This document shows positions 12,057 through 25,081 of a DNA stretch of 64,000 nt, piece by piece. The position numbers were made by a program, and so were the translations under genes. The stretch is from Anodontia alba (taxonomy: Eukaryota; Mollusca; Bivalvia; Lucinida; Lucinidae), in assembly GCA_964016985.1 (NCBI GenBank), contig OZ024824.1, positions 117,510,951 through 117,574,950 on the forward strand, written 5' to 3'. The first letter of the stretch is position 1. Each line of letters begins with the position of its first letter. Under the pieces are notes generated by a model that worked only from the letters and a program-made list of their open reading frames with translations, was not told where the DNA came from and searched no databases.

Positions 12057-13377
12057 TTATCAGCAGACGACAAAAGTTCCCACTTGCGGGGGAGGGGGGT
12101 GGGGGGGAAAGAGTTTATGATGCATAGCTCCAGATAAGCTATTTTTCAGCCAAAAATTACTGGTAATTTTCTTATTTCTCCACTAAAGCATATGTTGAGG
12201 GTACTCAGTACCACAACATAGGTTTTTGTGGAGAAATAAGAATACTATCTGAATACCCCTTCTTATCTGCAGCTATGTGATATTTATACTATCCAAAAGT
12301 TCTAACCGGTCACTTTGTTTTAATTATTTTCTTCGAAGACATAAGCAATCTCTCAATTATGTTTGCATATCCAGATAGGTCAATATGTCAGTAAACCATA
12401 TTACTAAAGGATTTAGCCTTATTCAGTACATCGCATCCAGGAGGCATAGATGAAAACAGGTATCTTGATTTTCAAAATTAATAAAAATTTGCATTGAGTG
12501 GTGGTGCAGGTTTAAGGATTTTGACCCACAGCGACCCCTGTCATGCAGGAATAGTGTTCTTTAGTCATATGCTTTAGTAATGAAGTGATTTTGCCTGTTA
12601 AAATTGGATATTTAAGAAAGTGATATATGACAAATTGTGACAAAATGCTGAATTTTGCGAATTAGAAAAATGGGGGTATATATGTTCATCGGCACATCCT
12701 GGATGTAATGTTCATAGTTTTGTCAAACCGTTTAATGTCTAAATTGACTGACACATCTGCCTATTTGGAGATGTAGATAGAACTGTAAAATTTATTTTGT
12801 TTGCAGGCCCCCTAGCTGTCTCTCTTAAAAATAAAGGCTTTTTATAAAGGCTATTTTTGGCCAAATAAAGGTTTTTCAGGATAAATTTTGTACAAAATAA
12901 ATAGCATTTAATGGTTAAATGTCTTGGCAGATCCCAAGCAAAAGAACTCCACGTCATCACCTATCAAGCAAAATAGGGAGAAAAATTGCAGAGAAAATCT
13001 GATACTTTCATCTTTAAATGGTAATGACAATATTAACTTGCATTTCTGTTTATAAAACATATGAATCTAAGTTACAGAGCTATAATTTGTTGTTACCAAA
13101 TGTTACATATTTACTCCATCCTTCTCTTGCATTTACAAATTGCCAAATATAAAGGTTTTCTCATCAAAATACAGGTTTTTACAGGTTTTTCAGCCAAATT
13201 AAAGGTTTTAAAGGATTTCAACAAAATTAAAGGTTTATAAAGGTTTTTAAGGTTCCCCTACAGGCCCTGTGTTTGTGAAGAAAATTGACAAAATAAATTG
13301 TAAGTGGCCATTTTGAACTTTTAGGTGTAGGTAAAGAAGAATATAAGAAGATATAAGTTGTTATTTTTGCAACAGAA
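12057..13377. other. Mostly unassigned; small hairpin and aaaggtttt-rich stretch
   Basis: A foldback at 12168-12244 (arms ttatttctccac ... gtggagaaataa) belongs to a family also at 48262, 56465 and 63268. At 13150-13260 there is a degenerate repeat of aaaggtttt. No exon recognised. Confidence 0.5.
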
Positions 13378-13446
13378 CAGCTTGTGGATACTCACTGGAA
13401 TTGGCTCACCAAGGCAGTTCCAGTGAATACCCACAACATGTGGTTT
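13378..13446. repeat. Hairpin with ttccagtgaatacccacaac arm
   Basis: An inverted repeat around a short loop; related to the gtactcattagaac foldbacks at 43265, 53850 and 57885. Confidence 0.65.
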
Positions 13447-13549
13447 TGCCTAAAACAAAAACAAACATTATCTTAACCATTAAACTGCCCATCACAACAA
13501 TTGTTGTCTGCTTTGTCATTTGCTTGTGATTTTAAAGGTAATTTTTTCA

Positions 13550-13616
13550 AACAATGTGGACCCAGATCAGACTGCTCTAGGAGCAGTCTGATCAGGGTCC
13601 ACACTGTTTGCCTGTA
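13550..13616. repeat. Hairpin (aacagtgtagacc family)
   Basis: Arms aacaatgtggacccagatca and its inverse meet at ctctaggagcag. The stretch 13617-14127 holds no recognised gene. Confidence 0.8.
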
Positions 13617-14127
13617 TGCAAAAATAGGTTGAAAAGTGTGCAAGAATATTCAGCTGACAACATAAACATACAACATTTTCAGATGCAGATTTTCTTAGCA
13701 TTTTAAGGGTTAAGCTATCACCACAATACGCCCCATCCAGAAAAATGCAAACTGAAAATAAACAATGGAGCATTTTGAAACTTGGCTGTTACTGAGATTT
13801 TCAGGAGGAAAGTAAGACAAATTGCACTTGACCAAGATTTCTGTAAAAGTTCCCAAGGCATACTGATTTGCAAACATACAAGAATTCTGGAAAGGGCAAT
13901 ATTGCACCTGCCAGTGCCTGTCAGTATTATAAACAAATTAACCTTTCCCACTCTCTACGTTGATTCAGCAGACAAAATTGACAATAGCTTTTTTTTTTAA
14001 ATTTTCCCTGCAAAACATATTTGACATTTCATGCAAATTGTCTCCATTGGGACAAAAATAAGAAAAATATTTCAATACATCATCTGCTGAAAATTTACCC
14101 AAAATGCCGTCTTAGTTCTTAAAGTGG

Positions 14128-14322
14128 TTAACCAGTACTTGCACATATTTTTTTGCCAGAAACTGACAACTGCCCTTCTTGAATCAGCAGAAGGGAGAGA
14201 CTGACCGTAAAAAATCTTTGATGATCAATCTCCACCTAATAATATTGCTGACCCGATAGGGATCCAACCCGCAACCTGATCACCAGTCGGATGTGCATCC
14301 AACTGAGTCACCAAGGCCAGCT
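14128..14322 (-). mobile_element. Decayed tRNA-derived SINE (family S), partial
   Basis: It matches the intact family copies at 18705, 35993 and 54724, with gccagaaactgacaactgcc and gatcaatctccac. The tRNA-like head is at the right end on the minus strand. The tail half is missing. Confidence 0.8.
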
Positions 14323-14522
14323 CTCTTCTACCTTAACACTTTGGAGTGATCAATTTCAATAGAAGGGGTGTCTGGTAGTTTTTATTATTATCTTATAGAC
14401 ATTCCTGTATTTAATGCAAACAGAGCAGACCCTGATCTGATGCCACATTTTGCACCAGCTGAACTGGGTCTACATTGTTTGGCAAAGTCCCTTTGATGGG
14501 AGGCCAGGCATATATTGATTAA

Positions 14523-14727
14523 CCCCAGTCCTTCTGAACCCGGAAATGTCCTCCCTTTGCAAACAGTGTAGATCGAAATCAGTTGGCTTCTGAAGAAGCC
14601 AACTAATCTAGATCTGCACTGTTGGCCATTAAGTATGTGAATTTATATTAACAATCTGGATCAAGTAATCTGATTGGCTGAAAATTAGAAATGGGCGTGC
14701 CAGCTTAATTTATTAGCAGGACAAAGG
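14523..14727. mobile_element. TTAA-flanked MITE (family P)
   Basis: Flanked by ttaa at 14519-14522 and 14728-14731, with the central foldback around gcttctgaagaagc. Same family as 7391-7588. Confidence 0.8.
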
Positions 14728-15034
14728 TTAAAATTCATGTAAAGAATAAGAAAATCATTGGAAAATGATATGTAGGTCAAAGTCACACGAGAACTGTCAG
14801 CAGACAGCATAGCTCACCTGGAATTGGTGTGATACTGGAGTGTCAGGATGCTCTTTAGGACCAGTCTGATCTGGGTCTGCATTGTTTGCTTAGGCCTATC
14901 TGTCCCAATACTTAGAATCATTATGGTAAGAGAAAATGTTATGGCATTTCAACTCTTGATAGGATTTCTTGTGCTATGGTTTGGTCATTTGTTGTCATGA
15001 ATTTGACATTATCAGGGATCAATCATAAAATTTC

Positions 15035-15700
15035 TAAGTCTGTGACCTTGACCTTGAGGTAACAGGCATGGGTGGGGGTGATGATGAATAAAACTTTGGA
15101 CCTGTATCTATTATCATTCCAAATATGAACCAAATCTATTATATGGAAAATATGAAAATATTATATTATATTGGAAAATATGAGCTCTTAAAACACTAAT
15201 ATAAAATTTCTAAGTTCTCAACTTTGACCTTGAGGCCATGGGTAAGGGCAGTGAGTATTGCTGAATAATATTTTGGACCTGTATCTATCATCAAGTCAAA
15301 TATGAACAAAATTCATCATATGGTTTGGAAAATATGACCTTAAGGGAGGTCATAGGCGTGGGCAGGGTATTGCTGAATAAAACTTTGGAACTGTATCTAT
15401 CATTTAACCAAATATGAACAATTTCCATCATATAGTTTGGAAAATATGAGCTCTTAAAAATCTTTAACATTAAAAATTTCTAAGTCCATGACCTTGACCT
15501 GACCTTGACCTTGAGATAATGGGCTGGGGTATTGCTGAATAAAACTTTGGAACTATATCTATCATCATACCAAATATGAACCAAATCTATCAAATGGCCT
15601 AGAAAAAAAAATCTCTTAAAAAAACTTAACTTAAATATGGATGCCAATGTCAATGCCAACGATGATGCCGGAGGTAGTGCAAAAGTTCTTCCTGGACTTC
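15035..15700. repeat. Tandem array, about 140 to 150-bp units
   Basis: Units contain gaccttgaccttgag, aaaactttgga(c/a)ctgtatct and ccaaatatgaaccaaat. About four copies, ending in a gatgatgccgg run. Nothing recognised from 15701 to 16077. Confidence 0.75.
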
Positions 15701-16077
15701 ATCCAGGCCAGCTAAAAATGAGACCACAGGGCTGGAATCCCTGTTAGGAGGTAGCGTAAGTAATATGGCTAACCTGAAATGGACCTAAATGCTAGGATTG
15801 AAACAAAAAATGACAGTCATTAGACCATTTAATACAGGTGTCATAAAAGTATTTGAGCTCATGTTAGGGAGAAAGCAAATAACAAGTTAGATAATTACAT
15901 GTTACAGTTGTTAGACAGTGTAAAGTTAAGTCAGGATCATAAAGCATCATAGGAAGAAAGTGTACACCAGTTAAGATGGCTGTTGGTGTAACAACTATTA
16001 AAAAATGAACCTGAATGCCAGGATTTAAACACAAATACTTTTGTTATAACTGCATATTCATGCACTCTGTTCAGGCT

Positions 16078-16405
16078 TTTTATTGTCTGCAGAAGGCATT
16101 ATGGCCCTATTCTACATAATTCAATATGGCTCTATTCTGCATTATGCTCTATGACCCTAATCTGCAGTATGAATTATGGCCCTATTCTGCATAATACATT
16201 ATGGCCCTATTCAGCATAATGCATTATTGTCCTATTCTGCATAATGCATAATGGTCCTATTCTGCATAATTATGGACATTCAGCATAATGCATTATGGCC
16301 CTATTCTGCAAAATGCATGATGGCCCTATTCTGCCTAATGCATTATGGCCCTATTCTGCACCATGCATAATGGCCCTATTCTGCATCATGCATAATGACC
16401 CTATT
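16078..16405. repeat. Short-unit array (gcattatggccctattct)
   Basis: About 14 imperfect units of roughly 22 bp reading gcattatggccctattctgc. The same array recurs at 20775-21590, on the far side of the 108-bp array. Confidence 0.9.
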
Positions 16406-16584
16406 CATGATATTCAAGAAGACCATAATACCTTGCGCGAACCTGACATCTGGTTTAACTGAAAGTAGGAAAATAGCATTTGAAACCCAAAACATTCAAT
16501 AAAGATTCCACAAATTACTGATATAATCGGCCATCTACACATCATAATTTGTAAAATCTAAAGGTAACATGACCAAATTACCAT

Positions 16585-16800
16585 ATTTACCATATGTATT
16601 CGGACAGACAGGCCTGAGCAAACAGTTTAGACCCAGATGAGACGCCGCAAAACGCGGCGTCTCATCTGGGTCTACACTGTTTGCCACTCATCCAGCAATT
16701 TTTAGACACAACATCGGGTAGTGACTTGTACTAGTTCAAATTTTAGAACATATATGGTAAGGAGTTGAGGTGTCCAAATACTTAGGGTAAATATGGTATG
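16585..16800. mobile_element. Hairpin element family F
   Basis: Ends tatgtattcggacagacagg and ctccaaatacttagggtaaa enclose the foldback gagacgccgcaaaacgcggcgtctc. An inverted copy of the whole element is at 34990-35232, next to the first Snf7 exon. Confidence 0.75.
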
Positions 16801-17379
16801 AACAAATATTAAAAAAATCACAAAAAAATCCCCTTTTCTTGACAGCTCAGACCGTGTATATTGGGTCAAAGTTGACAGTAAATGAACAGATGGACTGGCA
16901 CATTATTGATGGGTGGGGTAGTAAGTGTTGTTGTTCCTTTGTGTGTGGGAAGTGTTTACAGTGGCTTATTTCTAGTGCAAAGCTTTCAATTCCTCTTTAT
17001 CCAGTTTAGAAATGAATAAACTGTCTTCAAAATTGACATAATAAATTTTATTTGAACAAGAACTAGCTTTTCTAGTGGAATGATGTATGTGTGTATGTGT
17101 GTGTGGGGGGGGGAGGTGGTGGGGGCAGGGGGTGCATTCCAGCTGTCAGACTCAACACTGACAGAGTAGACCTTTTATCATGATCTTATTCAATCAAAGT
17201 ACTCTTAACACAGATTTATTTTTTAAACAATCATCACTGAACATGACTTTCCACAAATAACAATGTTTCAAGCAGTATGTATAAATATGTTGACACTCTA
17301 GCATAAACTCCAGACCTTCCATATCCTGCATTATTGACTGATACACTGAATGATACTCTGGGGTACACAATATCTGACA

Positions 17380-20125
17380 GGTTTTCATATACTTTGTCAC
17401 TGACCGATATTCCAGAAACATTCTGGGTGAAAGGCCATTATATCCCGGATTACTGACTGATACACAGGGGAATAATGTAGCCGACAGGTCTTCATATACT
17501 TTGTCCCTGACAGATATTCCGGTATACAATCCAGGTGACAGGCCCCTATACCCCGCGTTACTGACTGACATAGGGGTACAGTGGTAGTTGAAAGGTTTTC
17601 ATATACTTGTCGCTGACTGATATTCCGGTATACACTCAAGTATCAAGGGGGCTATACCCTGGGTTACTGTCTGATACACAGGGTAACAGTGTAGCTTATA
17701 GGTCTTAATATACTCTGTCCCTGACTGATATTTTGGTATACACCCCAAGTGACAGACCACTATACCCTGGGTTACAGACACTTTGGGGTACAGTTTATCT
17801 AATTCTAATAAGTCTTAGTATACTTTGTCGCTGACCGATATTCACTGGTGTACACTTTATGTGACAGGCCGCTATACACCGGGTTACTAAATGATATACC
17901 AAGGAGCAGTGTAGTTTACAGGACTTCATATACTTTGTCGCTGACCGATATTGCGGTATACACTCCAGATGACAGGCCACTATATCCCAAGTTAAAGACT
18001 CATATACTGGGTAACAGTGTAGCTGACAGGTATTCATACACTTAGTCACTGACCAATATACTGGTATACACTCCAGGTGACAGGCAGCTATACCCCAGGT
18101 TACAGACTAATATACTGGGTAACAGTGTAGCTGACAGGTATTTGTACACTTTGTCGCTGACCAATATTCTGGTATACACTCCAGGTGACAGGCAGCTATA
18201 CCCCAGGTTACAGACTAATATGCTGGGTAAAAGTGTTGCTGACAGGTATTTGTACACTTTGTTGCTGACCAATATTCTGGTATACACTCCAGGTGACAGG
18301 CAGCTATACCCCAGGTTACAGACTAATATACTGGGTGACAGTGTAGCTGACAGGTATTTGTACACTTTGTCGCTGACCAATATTCTGGTATACACTCCAG
18401 GTGACAGGCAGCTATACCCCAGGTTACAGACTAATATACTGGGTAACAGTGTAGCTGACAGGTATTTGTACACTTTTGTCACTGACCAACATACAAGGCC
18501 ACAGACTAATATACTGGGTAACAGTGTAGCTGATAGGTATTCGTAAACTTTGTCACAGACCGATATTCCGGTATACATTCCAGGTGCCAGGCAGCTATAC
18601 CCCAGGTTACAGACTAATATACTGGGTAACAGAGTAGCCGACAGGTATTTGTACACTTTGTCACTGACAGATATTCTGGTATACACTCCAGGTGACAGTG
18701 GGCTTGTTTGTTTGTGTTGAGGTTTTACGGCCCAGTCAACCCAATGGGGTCATGTCGAGAGCGGTCAGTTTACCTAACCACACGTTTACTGGGCAGGCTT
18801 AGTCCTCTAAGCGGTGAACCAGTATTGTGCACATTCTTTCGCCAGAAACTGACAACTGCCCTTCTTGAATCAGCGGAAGGGGGAGAATGACCGTAGAAAA
18901 TATTTCATGATCAATCTCCACGAAAGAATGTTGCCGACCTCGGCGGGGGTTGAACCCGCGACCTCCTGGTCTCCAGTCGGAGAGCGCATCCAACTGGGCC
19001 ACCGAGGCCAGCAGACAGTGGGCTATATCCCAGATTACAGACTAATATAATGGGTAATAGTGTAGCTGACAGGTATTCGTACACTTTGTTGCTGACCGAT
19101 ATTCTGGTATGCACTACATGTGACAGGCCACTACACCCAAGGTTACAGGCTAATATACTGGGTAACAGTGTAGCTGACTGGTATTCATACACTTTGTTGC
19201 TGACCGATATTCCAATATGTTCTCCAGGTGACAGGAAGCTATACCCGGTTACAGCATAGCTTACAGATCTTATTATACTTTGTCGCTGACCAATATTCTT
19301 GTCCAGGTGAGAGGCTGCTGAGTTACAGACTGATACTTTGGGATACAGTGTAGCTGAGAGGTTTTTGTATACTTTGTCTCTGACTGATATTCTGGCATGA
19401 CACTTTAGGTGACAGGCCGCTATACCCTGGGTAATTGACCGATACACCGGTGTACAGTGTAGCTTACAGGTCTTGGTTTACTCTGTTGCTGACCAATATT
19501 CCGGTATACTCTCCATATGACAAACCACTATACCCTTGGTTACTGCCTGACACACCGGGTAACAGTATAGCTTATAGGTCTTCATATACTTTGTCGCTGA
19601 CCGATATTCCAGTATACACTCCAGATGACAGGTCACTACACCTCAGGTTAAAGACTAATATACTGGGTAACCATGTACCTGACAGGTATTCGTATATTTT
19701 TTTGCTGACCTGTATTCGGGTATGTACACCAGGTTACAGGCGACTATACCCTGGTACAGTGTAGCTTACAGATCTTATTTTACTTTGTTGCTGACAGACA
19801 TTCTGGTCAAGGTGAGAGGCTGCTATACCCTAAGTACAGAGTGATACTTTGGGCTACAGTGTAGCAGACAGGTTTTTGTATACTTTGTCTCTGACTGATA
19901 TTCCAGTACACACTGTAGGTGACAGGCTGCTGTATCCTGGGTTACTGACTGATACACCGGTGTACAGTGTAGCTGACAGGTCTTGGTTTACTCTGTCGCT
20001 GACCAATATTCTGGTATACTCTTCATTTGACAGAGCACTATACCCCAGGGTACTGACTGATACACCAGGTAACAGTGTAGCTGACAGGTCTTTGTATACT
20101 TTGTTGCTGATTCAGGTATATTTAT
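17380..20125. repeat. 108-bp tandem array, interrupted by a SINE
   Basis: Units with ctccaggtgacaggcagcta recur at 18071, 18179, 18287 and 18395, giving an exact 108-bp period in the best-preserved part and looser copies outside it. 108 is a multiple of three and units lack stops in some frames, so long open frames (for example 214 codons on the minus strand at 18042-18686) arise without coding meaning. About 24 unit lengths. Confidence 0.9.
18705..19013 (-). mobile_element. tRNA-derived SINE (family S), full length
   Basis: The minus strand starts with a tRNA-like head: a box A-like stretch over gcccagttggatg and the box B-like gggttcaacccc. A central domain follows, with a tail ending in tgtttgtttgtgttgagg (plus). 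The insertion is flanked by an 11-bp target duplication, gacagtgggct, at 18694-18704 and 19014-19024. It lies inside the 108-bp array. The head is not a functional tRNA gene. Confidence 0.93.
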
Positions 20126-20734
20126 AACTGTCAACTATCAACAAACCATTTATCTCGACCCTGTCACATTGAGTAGAACATAATGTACTGTTTATGTAGT
20201 GCATCGTGTTCACAAATCAATCAATCAATCAATCAGTGATATGAAGCTCTCTAATATCATTTTAGATTCTGTGTTTATTTGTAAATTTTGAGTTGCTGTT
20301 TTGTCAACAAAAATGCCAGTCACTGGCTTATACAGTAATTTTCTGCTTAATATATATACACGTCTGTTTACAAAGGGTAAAGTTTACTGAAATTTATATC
20401 GGGGATTTAAATATTTATTCTATTATCTCATAAACTGGAGATACAGACTTTCCAAACATTTCTAAATGGCGGGTATAAATTGAGTGATGTCGGGGTTTAG
20501 TCATCAGTAACAATAATCTTGCCCTTGTTTCTCCCGGAGCTCCTGGTGATTATTGCCAGGATAAAAGTAAGAAAATAAACTCACTGGTCGGTATTATTTT
20601 ATTCCCATCTAATATATTTGCTTAAAAGTATTCCCATTTTGATTTTAATGTAAAATCTTGAAATTATTCATCTTCAGTCAAACAAAAAGCAGTCATCATA
20701 ACACTATCGGTATTGGTTTTTCTACTTTTGTTTC

Positions 20735-21590
20735 AACTGTATGTCACGTTGCGCGCAAGGCATTATGGTCTTCTGGAATAAAACAAATTCAGGGTAATGC
20801 ATTATGGCCCTTTTATGCATAATGGCCCTATTCAGCATAATACATTATGGCCCTATTCTGTATAATGAATTATGGTCCTATTCTGTATAATGCATAATGG
20901 CTCTATTCTGAATTATGCATTATGGCCCTATTCTCCATAATCTATAATGGCCCTATTCTGCATAATGCATGATGGCCCTGTTCTGCATAATGCATTATGG
21001 CCTATTCTTCACCATGCATAATGGCCCTTTTCTGCATAATGGTCCTTTTCTGCATAATGCATTATGTCACTTTTCTGCATAATGCATTATGGCCCTTTTC
21101 TGAATAATATATAATGGCCCTATTTGGCAAAATACATTTTTGCTCCATTCTGCATAATGACCCTTTTCTGCATAATGCATTATGCTACTTTTCTGCATAA
21201 CAAATTATGGCCCTTTTCTGAATAATACATAATGGCCCTATTTGGCAAAATACATTTTTGCCCCATTCTGCATAATGACCCTATTCTGCATAATGCATTA
21301 TGGCCCTATTCAGCATAATGCATTGTGGCCCTATTATGCAAAATAGTCTTATTCAGCATAATGCATTATGGCCCTATTCTGTGCAATGCATTATGGCATA
21401 CTTCTGCATAATGGCTCTATTCTGCATTATAGCCCTATTCTCTAAAATTCATAATGGCCATATTCTGCAAATGCATTATGGCCTAATGCATAGGCCTATT
21501 ATGCATAATGACCCTATTCAGCATAATGCATATGGTACTATTCTGCATAATGCATTATGGCCCTAATCAGCATAATGCATTATTTCCCTA
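20735..21590. repeat. Short-unit array with inverted boundary
   Basis: About 36 imperfect units of roughly 22 bp (gcattatggccctattctgc). The left border, gcgcgcaaggcattatggtc, is the inverse of the right border of the 16078 array at about 16415-16445. From 20126 to 20734 only a short caat repeat (20216-20235) is visible. Confidence 0.88.
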
Positions 21591-21892
21591 TCCTCACATT
21601 GCACAATATATGAAAAACAAAGAAGTAGGTAGCAAATAAAATCATAACTTTATTACAACAATAAAAACACAACTAAATCAAAATGCAGTATATACCCTAA
21701 ATATTGTAACACCATAACTCTTTACCAAAACTTGTCCTAAAATTTGAAGAAATCCATCAGACTACCTATTCATATGTCTAGAACTGTTTGATGAGTGGAA
21801 AACAGTACAGACCTGATCAGATTCTGCATTCTGTGGCATCTGATCTATGTCTACATTGATTGCTCATGCCAGTCTATCAAAATCTATAAGTG

Positions 21893-21935
21893 TTTTTTTT
21901 TTTTTTTTTTATTATTATTATTTTTTTTTTTTTAA
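21893..21935. repeat. Poly-T tract
   Basis: A T run interrupted by attattatta. A decayed aacagtacagacc foldback lies just before it (21790-21870). Confidence 0.85.
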
Positions 21936-22419
21936 GGAAATGATGAATAATTTTGGTGAATAGGAAGCTTGATGAGACTGATCTGACAGCACTTGCCTCC
22001 CCTGGAGCAAACTCTTTTACTGAATTTAGGGATCCCCATAAACCTGGGAAGGAAATTATTTTCTGCTGGTCTAAGAGTGTTCTCCTTTCAGTGGAGGCAG
22101 GAACTTTCAACTGAATGTACATGTACTGTCTCCCTGAAGTCTGTCTATTCACCTTAACCCTTTTATCCCTAAGTTTCTGAAGTGGAATCTTCCTTTCTTG
22201 AATTTGGACATGTCCATTGATGTGAAAAGGGGTTTCAGGCTAAAATCCAAAACAGAATGGCAAACAGTACAGATCTTGATGAGATGGCTTATTGGATAAT
22301 TGAAGTTTCCTTGGTCACCCTAGAATAAAGGTCTCCATCCTATCTTGGGAGTGGATTTTCCTGGAATAGCCCTTAACAAGTAACTTTTCTAAGCAAAATA
22401 ACATCATCTAATATAAGGA

Positions 22420-22575
22420 ACTATCATGGGTGTGAGGGGTAGACAGAAAAATCTGTCCCGAGGATCACTGTCTGGCATCACGCAGCTTACTGAGTGATGC
22501 CAGACAGTGACTGCTGGAGACAAATTTTTCTATCTACCTTTCAAACCCATGATAGATTCTTTTTCTTGCACACCT
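22420..22575. mobile_element. Foldback element family G
   Basis: Arms tatcatgggtgtgaggggta and its inverse near 22545 enclose cactgtctggcatcac and its inverse. A second copy, cut by the window edge, is at 63885-64000. Both are followed by cacctttcatt and ttttaataatgcagtc. Confidence 0.75.
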
Positions 22576-23465
22576 TTCATTTCTTGATGTAGATTTTTTA
22601 ATAATGCAGTCACTTTTGATTGATGACATTTGCCATATTGTGATGACTTACTGTGGCATTTAATGATGTCATTATATTCAGTGACATAAACTTTAACTAT
22701 CGGGTATAAGACATCAGTTACAACCAGTACATATCAAACACATAAGAATTCTCATTTTTTATCTTACCCCAAGTAGGATAACCTGGGTTAAGGAAAAGAA
22801 TTTTTATCTCAGGGTTAAATCCAGGATTTCCTTATCTAGTGTGCAAGAAAAAAACAAATAGAAAATATAGAGCCTACTAGGCAGGGCTATTTGATGAAAA
22901 AATATGGAAATGGACTGAGAAATCAAAAACTTATTGGGTTTTGAAGAACCAGAAACAAAGATGCATAATTTCTAAAGCTGCATACATGTATTTCAGCTTT
23001 TACTACTCTCTGGGCTAATTCAGCACACAACAAACTGATATTTTCTTATTTTTCCTAGACAACATAATTTAACATTTCATACAAATTGTCTCCATTGGAG
23101 AAAATTTACATGCAATGTCAAATACATGAAATGTCAAATCCTGTTTTCTGGGAAAAATATGTAATTTATTTCAAACTCTTGTCTGCTCAAATTTTTACCC
23201 AGAGTGCTAAGTGTTAAGATATACAATGCAAATAATGGGTCTTTCCCTTTAACTGACACATTACAGATCACATTTACCATTTGAGATTCAGAAGGAACAA
23301 AATTATTACCGGAGTAATACCAAATATTTATTCTAATTTATGTGACTGAATATTCATAAATATAGTTCATAAAATATTTGATTATATCATAAAACCATTA
23401 TTTGGGCTGTGCCATGCAAAAATGTGTCTTCCGGCCTATGTGCAATCTGATCAGGGCCTTCACTA
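22576..23465. other. Unassigned sequence
   Basis: Only a weak match to the tttgacatttcatncaaatt dispersed family (about 23050-23160; also near 14020, 46660, 57370 and 62910) is seen. No exon. Confidence 0.4.
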
Positions 23466-25081
23466 TCCATTTACTGAATCATTGGATACTACATAATGTA
23501 TAAATGGAGGCCAAAGGCCTGGATGATACTTTACCCATGTGCAAGATGATCTGAATCTGCCACTACCAGAATCATTGGATACTACATAATGTATGAATGG
23601 AGAACAAAGGCCTGGATGATACTTTACCCACGTGCAAGATGATCTGAATCTGCCGCTACCAGAATCATTGGATACTACATAATGTATGAATGGAGAACAA
23701 AGTCCTGGATGATACTTTACCCATGTGCAAGATGATCTGAATCTGCCACTACCAGAATCATTGGATACTACATAATGTATGAATGGAGAACAAAGTCCTG
23801 GATGATACTTTACCCACGTGCAAGATGATCTGAATCTGCCGCTACCAGAATCATTGGATACTACATAATGTATGAATGGAGAACAAAGTCCTGGATGATA
23901 CTTTACCCACGTGCAAGATGATCTGAATCTGCCGCTACCAGAATCATTGGATACTACATAATGTATGAATGGAGAACAAAGTCCTGGATGATACTTTACC
24001 CACGTGCAAGATGATCTGAATCTGCCACTACCAGAATCATTGGATACTACATAATGTATGAATGGAGAACAAAGGTCTGGATGATACTTTACCCACGTGC
24101 AAGATGATCTGAATCTGCCGCTACCAGAATCATTGGATACTACATAATGTATGAATGGAGAACAAAGTCCTGGATGATACTTTACCCATGTGCAAGATGA
24201 TCTGAATCTGCCACTACCAGAATCATTGGATACTACATAATGTATGAATGGAGAACAAAGGCCTGGATGATACTTTACCCATGTGCAAGATGATCTGAAT
24301 CTGCCACTACCAGAATCATTGGATACTACATAATGTATGAATGGAGAACAAAGTCCTGGATGATACTTTACCCACGTGCAAGATGATCTGAATCTGCCGC
24401 TACCAGAATCATTGGATACTACATAATGTATGAATGGAGAACAAAGTCCTGGATGATACTTTACCCATGTGCAAGATGATCTGAATCTGCCACTACCAGA
24501 ATCATTGGATACTACATAATGTATGAATGGAGAACAAAGTCCTGGATGATACTTTACCCATGTGCAAGATGATCTGAATCTGCCGCTACCAGAATCATTG
24601 GATACTACATAATGTATGAATGGAGAACAAAGTCCTGGATGATACTTTACCCACGTGCAAGATGATCTGAATCTGCCACTACCAGAATCATTGGATACTA
24701 CATAATGTATGAATGGAGAACAAAGGTCTGGATGATACTTTACCCACGTGCAAGATGATCTGAATCTGCCGCTACCAGAATCATTGGATACTACATAATG
24801 TATGAATGGAGAACAAAGGTCTGGATGATACTTTACCCACGTGCAAGATGATCTGAATCTGCTGCTACCAGATTCATTGGATACTACATAATGTATGAAT
24901 GGAGAACAAAGGCCTGGATGATACTTTACCCACGTGCAACATGATCTGAATCTGCCGCTACCAGATTCATTGGATACTACATAATGTATGAATGGAGAAC
25001 AAAGGTCTAGATGATACTTTGCCCATGTGGAAGATGATCTGAATCTGCCGCTACCAGAATCATTGGATACTACATAATGTA

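Noticed and set aside
16078..16405. A CRISPR-like array of short repeats
   Set aside because: Units are contiguous with no unique spacers, and the setting is an animal genome.
18042..18686. A 214-codon minus-strand open frame and a 134-codon plus-strand frame with 36-residue repeats
   Set aside because: Both arise from the 108-bp tandem array, whose period is a multiple of three. The two overlap on opposite strands and neither has a recognisable domain.
18799..19002. A conserved 67-codon frame seen at several sites (also 36086-36289)
   Set aside because: It lies inside the tRNA-derived SINE and recurs only because the SINE does.
18935..19010. A possible functional tRNA gene
   Set aside because: The tRNA-like stretch is the head of a SINE with a body, tail and target duplication, and it recurs at 36220 and 54950.
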